In this document: in pieces, positions 59,901 to 64,000 of the stretch
How the letters are laid out: each line of letters starts with the position of its first letter
Numbering within the stretch: position 1 is the first letter of the stretch
Program-made: the position numbers and the translations under genes
The notes under the pieces: generated by a model
Databases searched by the model: none
What the model saw: the letters and a program-made list of their open reading frames with translations, nothing else
Told to the model about the DNA's origin: nothing
Source: Pseudoroseomonas cervicalis
GTDB taxonomy: Bacteria; Pseudomonadota; Alphaproteobacteria; Acetobacterales; Acetobacteraceae
Direction of reading: 5' to 3'
DNA: 64,000 nt
NCBI RefSeq assembly: GCF_030818485.1
Contig: NZ_JAUTAJ010000005.1
Location: 1-64,000, forward strand

Positions 59901-62316
59901 GGCCGCGCGCCGCAGTGAGGCGGAGGCGCTGTGGTGCGAGGGTGAGCGGCTGAGCCATGGCGCGCTGTGGTCCTGGTCGAACCGGGTGGCGCAGGGCCTG
60001 GCGCGGCGCGGCGTGGCGCGGGAGGAGCGGGTCGGGCTGTGCCTGACGCGCGGGCTGGCGCTGCCGGCGGGGCTCTTGGGGATCCTCAAGGCGGGCGCGG
60101 CCTTCGTGCCGCTGGACCCGGACTATCCGCCCGATCGGCTGCGGGCGATGCTGCGCGATGGCGGTATCCGGCGCGTGGTGGTGGATGCGCAGACCGCATC
60201 GCAGCTGGGCGATGTGCTGCAGGGCCATGAGACGCTCCCCATCGAGAGCTTCGCCGAGGAGAGCGATGCGGAGATCGAGGTCGAGATCCATCCGGACCAG
60301 CTGGCCTATGTGATCTACACCTCGGGCTCGACCGGCACGCCGAAGGGTGTGGCGATCAGCCATGGCGCGCTGGCGCTGCATCTGGACGATTTCATTCCGG
60401 CCTTTGGCTACACGGCCTCGGATGCGGTGCTGCAATTCTCGACCTTCAACTTCGATGGCGGGATCGAGCAGCTGCTGCCGGGGCTGTGCGTCGGCGGCCG
60501 TGTGGTGATGCGTGGCCCGTCCATGTGGGATCTGGACCGTCTCAGCGCGGTGCTGCGGGACGAGGCGGTGACGGTGGCCGACATTCCGACGGCCTATTGG
60601 CAGCAATGGCAGTCGCGGCTGCCGGAGGCCCTGCCGGCGCTGCGGCGGGTGACGGTGGGGGGCGAGGCGCTGCCGGGCGATGCGCTGCGGCGCTGGCGCG
60701 AGGGCCCGCTCGGCCATGTTCGGCTGGACAATCGCTATGGCCCGACGGAGACGACGATCTCGGTGCTGTACCGGCGGACGGAGGCGTCGGACGAGGCCTC
60801 GGTGATGGTGCCGATCGGCAGCAGCTATCCGCATCGCAGCGCGCAGGTGCTGGATGTGGATGGCAATCCGGTGCCGGAGGGTGGCGTGGGCGAGCTGTGC
60901 ATCGGCGGCGACAGCCTGGCGCGGGGCTATCTGAACCGGCCCGGGCTGACGGCGGAACGCTTCGTGCCGGACCCGTGGGGGCATGCGGGCGGACGGCTGT
61001 ACCGCACCGGCGATCTGTGCCGGCGTCGGGCGGATGGTGTGGTGGAGTTCCTGGGCCGGATCGATGGCCAGGTGAAGCTGCGCGGCTACCGGATCGAACT
61101 GGGCGAGATCGAGGCGGCGCTGCGCGGCTGCGCAGGTGTCGACATGGCCGCGGCGGCGCTGCGGGGCGAGGGCGCCGGGCGGCGCATCATCGGCTATGTC
61201 ACCGGCACCGTCGATGCGGCCACGGTCCTGTCCGAACTGAGAGACAAGCTGCCGGGGCCGATGGTGCCGTCGGCGGTGGTGGTGCTGGCGGCGCTGCCTA
61301 GCCTGCCGAATGGCAAGCTGGACCGCAACGCGCTGCCGGAGCCGGAGCAGACAACAGCCGCGATCGTCGCGCCTCGCGATGCCATGGAAGAAAAGCTTCT
61401 GGGCATCTGGCAGGCGGTGCTGGGGCAGGAGGGCATCAGCGTCACCGACAATTTCTTCGCCATCGGCGGGGATTCCCTGTCGGCGCTGAAGCTGCTGGCC
61501 CTGGCCAAGGCGCGGGGCCTGCCGGCGCTGACCCTGCCGCTGATCTTCGCCCATCCGGTGCTGGCGGAGCAGGCGGCCGCGCTGCGGGGCGAGGCCGGGC
61601 CTCCCGCCGGCGCGCCCATGCCGCTGAACGCCGCCGCCGGCGCGGCGCCGCTCTTCTGCATCCATCCCGGCTATGGGCTGGTGCTGGAGTATCGCCCGCT
61701 GGCGGAGGCTCTCGCCGATTGCGTACCGGTGCAGGGCCTGGCCTGCCCGGCCTATGCCGAGCCCGGCTGGGCCCCGGCCGATCTGGCGGCGCTGGCGGCG
61801 GATTATGTCGTGCGCCTGCGCGCGGTGCAGAAGCAGGGTCCCTATCGCCTGCTCGGCTGGTCGCTGGGCGGCTGGATCGCGGTGGCCATGGCGGCGGCGC
61901 TGCGGGCGGCGGGGGAGGAGGTCGGCTTCCTCGGCCTGGTGGATTGCCGGGCCGATCCGCGGGCGCGCCCCGCCATCGCCGCCGACCCCGCCGCGCGGCA
62001 GGCCCGGCGCGATGCCTGGCGCCAGCGCCTGGCGGAGCAGGGCGGCGGGCTGAGCCTGGAGGCGGTGGACCAGGTCGCGGCGCGGCTGGCGGCGCTGACC
62101 GACACGGCGCTGCCGGCCCTGGATCTGGCGCCGGAGCTCTGGTGGTCGTCGACCGCCCCCGACCCGGCCGCCGTCTCCACCGCCTGGGCCCGGCCCGGCG
62201 CCCCGGCGCCACGCCTGCATGGCGCCATCGACGCCCCGCATGAGGCGATGATGCAGCACCCCGGCCTGCTGGAGGCGCTGCGCCGCCGGCTGGGCGAAGC
62301 GGCCCCGGGCGGCTGA
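53929..62316 (+). CDS. NRPS 3: C-A-T-E / C-A-T-TE
   Basis: This 2795-residue synthetase completes the line. Module 5 has a C domain (25-470, HHAQMDG from 162) that is not part of the repeated family, A (480-980, type II pocket, Asp at 681), T (GGDSI, Ser1021) and E (1065-1510, HHLAVDG from 1202). Module 6 has C (1535-1960, HHVLLDG from 1673) with a divergent N-terminal stretch (EGQGYYVNQRCISLVGRLET), A (1975-2475, type I pocket, Asp at 2176) and T (GGDSL, Ser2516). A thioesterase domain (2560-2790) carries GWSLGGW (Ser2645), an acid in LVDCRADP and a likely catalytic His in PHEAMMQHP. The TE would release the peptide by hydrolysis or cyclisation. Module 5 adds a D residue and module 6 an L residue. 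The start at ATG 53929 lies 27 bases after NRPS 2. Confidence 0.95.
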   Translation: MNMPHLPRRGINAPASASFRRRENIESITPLSELQAGLLSHALRSIGEDPYLEQHGFLLEGQLDTDLFHQAWQDVVDRHAILRSDMRWEKLERPVLVTYRKTPLSLQRLDWSAMSRDQQRDALGAAWAKCRQEGFDFARAADLSMQLIRVGVDTHWFIWRSHHAQMDGWSLSRILGEALFAYAERSKGRHPALRPAAPFSDYLKWLHRQPEEDARSWWRQHLGQVAEVAPLPRGKPQLRPTSRFAEQEVRLDRALADTLFDSCRAMGVTLNTLCQAAWGLLLARHGYRSGAVMGVTTSGRSAELPGIDEMAGLFINTLPLHIECPASERVAIWLSALQRTNAEMRRFEHTPLRLAQAQSGLGQGAAPLFETVIVFENYPVDQALRDQGGLGVTVRPLSLDASAAPGVIRDSKGRTHYPLSLILVPEEEIVAVLAYDRTRFSDEDGGRLLRQWCQLMQSLAAQPQSRLGEISWEGAPLEPPAQRPVWRGVLERVGEQAARRAEAEALWCEGERLSHGALWSWSNRVAQGLARRGVAREERVGLCLTRGLALPVGLLGILKAGAAFVPLDPEYPPDRLRAMLRDGGIRRVLVDAQTVSQLGDVLSGYETLPIESFAEESDAEIKAEIHPDQLAYVIYTSGSTGTPKGVAISHRSLALHLDDFQQRFAVGAADRVLQFSTVNFDAFLDQLLAPLSVGAAVVMRGPGLWDMAVLNRVLAEQPVSLAYLPCAYWQQWLHDLPAALPSLRVMMVGGEALPGDALRRWFEGPLGHVRLDNRYGPTETTVTALVHETRAVDGQQAVVPIGSSYPHRSAQVLDVDGNPVPEGGVGELCIGGDSLARGYLNRPGLTAERFVPDPWGHAGGRLYRTGDLCRRRADGVVEFLGRIDGQVKLRGYRIELGEIEAALRGCAGVAMAAAALRGEGAGRRIIGYVTGAADAATVLAELRDKLPGPMVPSVVVVLEALPSLPNGKLDRNALPEPEQTTAGIVAPRDATEEKLLRIWQAVLGRDAIGVEENFFAAGGDSILSLQLVARARQAGLRLTPKDVFENPTIAQMARVAQALAAAERQAERHEALPLTPIQARFFAHHPEAPSHWNQSVLLRVKGRLEETALRAAIAALLRRHDALRLRFENTAQGWQQRVVPADSITEIPLSLEALPETGWEPLLQQRGEALQRSLDIGQGPLLRAGYFPIGDGAEGRLLLAIHHLAVDGVSWRILLEELQQGYAQARSGAAVELPPVGTPWSAWVAGLREAAQRPALAEELGWWQAMLAPAAGQALPIPPLPGRRLDQSDVLRWEISPERTRQLLAEAPRAYRLRVDELLLAALAQTLSRWGDRAGVLLDLEAHGREEEEVSGAELSRTVGWFTARHPLWLAAQGSADAALRGAKAALRAVPAKGVRWGQLRHLADPALQAKAAALAHPQVSFNYLGQFDQSLAAEGMFGFAQEAAGSAVSGESRLDHALDINALVAEGRLSVSCRYSPAQLDTPTAQQLMRDFAAEVERLIAHCAEAQMVITPEDVPLAKLDAMALAKLPLPVDEIADLYAATPLQQGLLFHSLLQEGQGYYVNQRCISLVGRLETRALRAAWQHAVDRHDILRTQFVWPEDGEAVQLVRRTATLPWAEQDWSDETETGYAARLAEWRRADLARGFDLSQPPLLRVAVFLRPDGGHDVVLTNHHVLLDGWSSAQLLSEVLRDYAARLRGEVAALPPPVPFRRYVAWLQAQPSAEGWWRARLAALSQPAQGLLETLPAPRDPRPGHGEKRQHLSADLSQRLRQAAQGGAVTLNTLMQGAWALLLARRGGRGPVVFGVTVSGRPAELAEAERMQGLFINSLPIWVEVPSSQPLSSWLGELQRLNGAMRQHEHTPLHRLQQWAGQPGEALFDSLLVFENYPVDAVVRDSAQSFALRQSDLAERTHYPLALAISGDEDIHLAWGWKTERADFAEIERLATQYVSLLEQFAASLDRPLGALILPAPVEPPAQRPVWRGVLERIAEQAARRSEAEALWCEGERLSHGALWSWSNRVAQGLARRGVAREERVGLCLTRGLALPAGLLGILKAGAAFVPLDPDYPPDRLRAMLRDGGIRRVVVDAQTASQLGDVLQGHETLPIESFAEESDAEIEVEIHPDQLAYVIYTSGSTGTPKGVAISHGALALHLDDFIPAFGYTASDAVLQFSTFNFDGGIEQLLPGLCVGGRVVMRGPSMWDLDRLSAVLRDEAVTVADIPTAYWQQWQSRLPEALPALRRVTVGGEALPGDALRRWREGPLGHVRLDNRYGPTETTISVLYRRTEASDEASVMVPIGSSYPHRSAQVLDVDGNPVPEGGVGELCIGGDSLARGYLNRPGLTAERFVPDPWGHAGGRLYRTGDLCRRRADGVVEFLGRIDGQVKLRGYRIELGEIEAALRGCAGVDMAAAALRGEGAGRRIIGYVTGTVDAATVLSELRDKLPGPMVPSAVVVLAALPSLPNGKLDRNALPEPEQTTAAIVAPRDAMEEKLLGIWQAVLGQEGISVTDNFFAIGGDSLSALKLLALAKARGLPALTLPLIFAHPVLAEQAAALRGEAGPPAGAPMPLNAAAGAAPLFCIHPGYGLVLEYRPLAEALADCVPVQGLACPAYAEPGWAPADLAALAADYVVRLRAVQKQGPYRLLGWSLGGWIAVAMAAALRAAGEEVGFLGLVDCRADPRARPAIAADPAARQARRDAWRQRLAEQGGGLSLEAVDQVAARLAALTDTALPALDLAPELWWSSTAPDPAAVSTAWARPGAPAPRLHGAIDAPHEAMMQHPGLLEALRRRLGEAAPGG
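55812..58329 (+). repeat. NRPS repeat block R3, copy 2 (module 5 A-T-E)
   Basis: This is the partner of 51180-53697. Directly upstream the module 5 C domain is unrelated at the DNA level to the other C domains. Confidence 0.85.
59755..61373 (+). repeat. NRPS repeat block R5 (module 6 A domain)
   Basis: This stretch matches 47500-49118 in module 3 and 39756-41374 in module 1. In the short variable patch it carries the module 1 version (TASDAV), so it is a mosaic of the two. Confidence 0.8.
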
Positions 62317-62343
62317 TCGCCGCCCGGAAAAATGCCGAAAGCG

Positions 62344-62369
62344 TGAAAATCCGCCGCGCTCATCCGTCT
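62344..62369 (+). promoter_or_regulatory. ECF-type promoter 4 (before the second TonB receptor)
   Basis: TGAAAAT (62344-62350), 14 bases, CGTCT (62365-62369), 33 bases before the receptor ATG. It shares the exact spacing of the other three copies and allows the receptor to be expressed independently of the NRPS operon. Confidence 0.78.
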
Positions 62370-62401
62370 CAGTTCCGGGAAGGCCGAGGGGGCCGGACGT
62401 G

Positions 62402-64000
62402 ATGGAACGCCGGGGGATAGGGCGGATGGGCTGCATGCGGATCGATATGGGCTGGCGGGGCACCTCGCCCCTGCTGCGGGGGCTGCTCTGCACCACCGCA
62501 CTGACGGTGCTGAGCCCCGGCGCCTGGGCGCAGGGGGCGGCACCGGGCGAGGTGACGCAGCTGCCCAATCTGAGCGTCAGCGGCCAGGCCCCGGCGGCCC
62601 AGGGCTTCGTGCCGCTGCGCGGCACCGCCGGCAGCAAGACCGACACGCCGCCGATCGAGGTGCCGCAATCCGTCTCCACGGTGACGCGGGAGCAGATCGA
62701 GATCCAGGGCGCCCAGACGGTCAGCGAGGCGCTGCGCTACAGCGCCGGCGTCGCCGTGCAGCCTTTCGGCACCGACACGCGCTATGATCAGATCCGCCTG
62801 CGCGGCTTCGATGCGCACACGCTCGGCGACTACCGCGACGGGCTGCGCCAGCCGGCCAACAATTTCGCCTATTTCCGCACCGAGCCCTATGGGCTGGAGC
62901 GGATCGACATCCTGCGCGGCCCGGCCTCGGTGCTGTATGGGCAGAACGCGCCGGGCGGGCTGGTCAACCGCATCTCCAAGCTGCCGCCGGAGCAGGCGCT
63001 GCGCGAGATCACCCTGGGCTATGGCAGCAATGACCGCATCCAGGGCGGCTTCGACCTGGGCGGGCCGATCGACAGCGAGGGGCAGTTCCTCTACCGCCTG
63101 ACCGGCTTCGTGCGCGATGCCGACAACCCGCAATACAAGAGCATGTCGGATGACCGCGTCTATATCGCGCCCTCGCTGACCTGGCGGCCGACCGGCGACA
63201 CCAGCATCACCCTGCTCGGCGAATATCTGCGCGATGAGAGCGGCTATGGCTGGTTCTACACGCCGAACAACCAGCGCCCGACGCGGCTCTGGCTGAACGA
63301 GCCGCATTTCGACGATTTCGACCAGACGCAGTACCAGATCGGCTACCGCGCCGAGCACCGTTTCGACGATGTCTGGACGGTGCGGCAGAATTTCCGTTAC
63401 GGCCGGGTCGAGATCGAGAACAGCTATGTCTTCGGCCTGACCGCCGCCGCCAATGGCAATGTGGCGCGGACCTGGGAGCGCTTCAACCAGACGCTGGACA
63501 GCGTCGTCATCGACAACCAGGTCGAGGCGCGCTTCACCACCGGCCCGCTGCGCCACACCGTGCTGGCCGGCTTCGACTATCAGCAATACAACTGGTCGAC
63601 CTTCGGCCGTGGCGGCAATGCGTCGGCCATCAACATCAACAACCCGGTCTATGGCCGGCCGATCAACCTCGCCACCGGCATCGTCTCGCAGAATGCCGCG
63701 CAGCACCTGAACCAGTATGGCGTCTATCTGCAGGAGCAGGCCAAGCTCGGCGAGCGCTGGGTGCTGACCGCCGGCCTGCGCTATGACTGGGTCGATGGCC
63801 GCACCACCAACCGTCCGACCTTCACGCGCGTAACCTCGGCCGCCAATGAGCTGGATGATGGTGCGCTCACGGGCCGCATCGGCCTGACCTATCTCTCGCC
63901 GATCGGCCTCGCGCCCTATGCGAGCTACACCACCTCCTTCCAGCCGCAGCTCGGCACCACAGCGCCATCGCGCGGCGCGACGCCCTACGACCCGACGACC
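62402..64000 (+). CDS. TonB-dependent siderophore receptor (5' part)
   Basis: The frame opens at ATG 62402 and runs off the window, giving about 533 residues. A signal peptide (LLRGLLCTTALTVLSPGAWAQ) is followed directly by the plug domain (EVPQSVSTVTREQIEIQGAQ, YDQIRLRGFDAHTLGDYRDG, IDILRGPASVLYGQNAPGGL) and the first barrel strands. Unlike the receptor at 30461 there is no STN domain, so it should import but not signal. The two plugs are very alike (DYRDGLRQPAN, FAYFRTEP, YGQNAPGGL), so they probably recognise the same or a closely related ferri-siderophore. Other ATGs lie at 62426, 62435 and 62447. A purine-rich GAGGGGG precedes 62402. Confidence 0.93.
   Translation, partial: MERRGIGRMGCMRIDMGWRGTSPLLRGLLCTTALTVLSPGAWAQGAAPGEVTQLPNLSVSGQAPAAQGFVPLRGTAGSKTDTPPIEVPQSVSTVTREQIEIQGAQTVSEALRYSAGVAVQPFGTDTRYDQIRLRGFDAHTLGDYRDGLRQPANNFAYFRTEPYGLERIDILRGPASVLYGQNAPGGLVNRISKLPPEQALREITLGYGSNDRIQGGFDLGGPIDSEGQFLYRLTGFVRDADNPQYKSMSDDRVYIAPSLTWRPTGDTSITLLGEYLRDESGYGWFYTPNNQRPTRLWLNEPHFDDFDQTQYQIGYRAEHRFDDVWTVRQNFRYGRVEIENSYVFGLTAAANGNVARTWERFNQTLDSVVIDNQVEARFTTGPLRHTVLAGFDYQQYNWSTFGRGGNASAININNPVYGRPINLATGIVSQNAAQHLNQYGVYLQEQAKLGERWVLTAGLRYDWVDGRTTNRPTFTRVTSAANELDDGALTGRIGLTYLSPIGLAPYASYTTSFQPQLGTTAPSRGATPYDPTT

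Overview
The window is very GC-rich (third codon positions almost all G/C) and reads as an alphaproteobacterial chromosome, most likely Acetobacteraceae of the Roseomonas type. The clues are several TctC/Bug-type solute receptors each next to a LysR regulator, a three-subunit membrane gluconate dehydrogenase, and a DUF6502/DUF5666 gene pair. No mobile element, CRISPR array, rRNA or tRNA gene was seen. The taxon is inferred from gene content, not from a marker gene.

Layout. 1-4.1 kb: a secreted-protein fragment; a LysR regulator divergent from a PrpF-family isomerase gene that carries an apparent frameshift; a Bug receptor; an OsmC-like protein. 4.1-9.1 kb: a DUF5666 lipoprotein and DUF6502 protein divergent, across two matching palindromes, from a small histidine-kinase-like protein and a two-domain glycosyltransferase. 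9.2-13.4 kb: a ChaC-like cyclotransferase, a small hypothetical protein and two ABC-transporter binding proteins. 13.4-16.5 kb: two overlapping MoeA-type genes, the second fused to a periplasmic-binding-like domain. 16.6-20.5 kb: LysR, Bug receptor, zinc alcohol dehydrogenase and a hypothetical protein. 20.5-25.6 kb: an NrtR-like regulator and a gluconate 2-dehydrogenase operon. 25.6-28.6 kb: a modABC-modE molybdate operon.

28.7-64 kb is one hydroxamate-type siderophore locus. In order it holds a Fur-box-like site, a FecI-type ECF sigma factor, a FecR-type regulator, a TonB receptor with a signalling (STN) domain, an MbtH-like protein, a type II thioesterase, a GNAT acyltransferase, an ornithine/lysine N-hydroxylase, three large NRPS genes and a second TonB receptor that runs off the window. 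The NRPS line reads FAAL-T / C-A-T-E / C-A-T // C-A-T / C-A-T-E // C-A-T-E / C-A-T-TE, which predicts a six-residue acylated peptide released by a C-terminal thioesterase. The six A domains carry only two substrate-pocket types in the order I-II-I-II-II-I. Three of each type would fit a tris-hydroxamate (hexadentate) siderophore if one type loads N-acyl-N-hydroxyornithine.

The most interesting signals are these. First, four copies of TGAAAAW-N14-CGTCT, with invariant spacing, sit before fecR, mbtH, the first NRPS gene and the second receptor gene; this looks like the promoter of the local sigma factor. Second, kilobase-scale near-identical blocks recur across the NRPS genes, with only the substrate-binding core of the A domains exchanged between constant flanks. 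Third, module 3 appears to have lost an epimerization domain. Fourth, paired palindromes lie 31 bp apart in the DUF6502 divergent promoter region.
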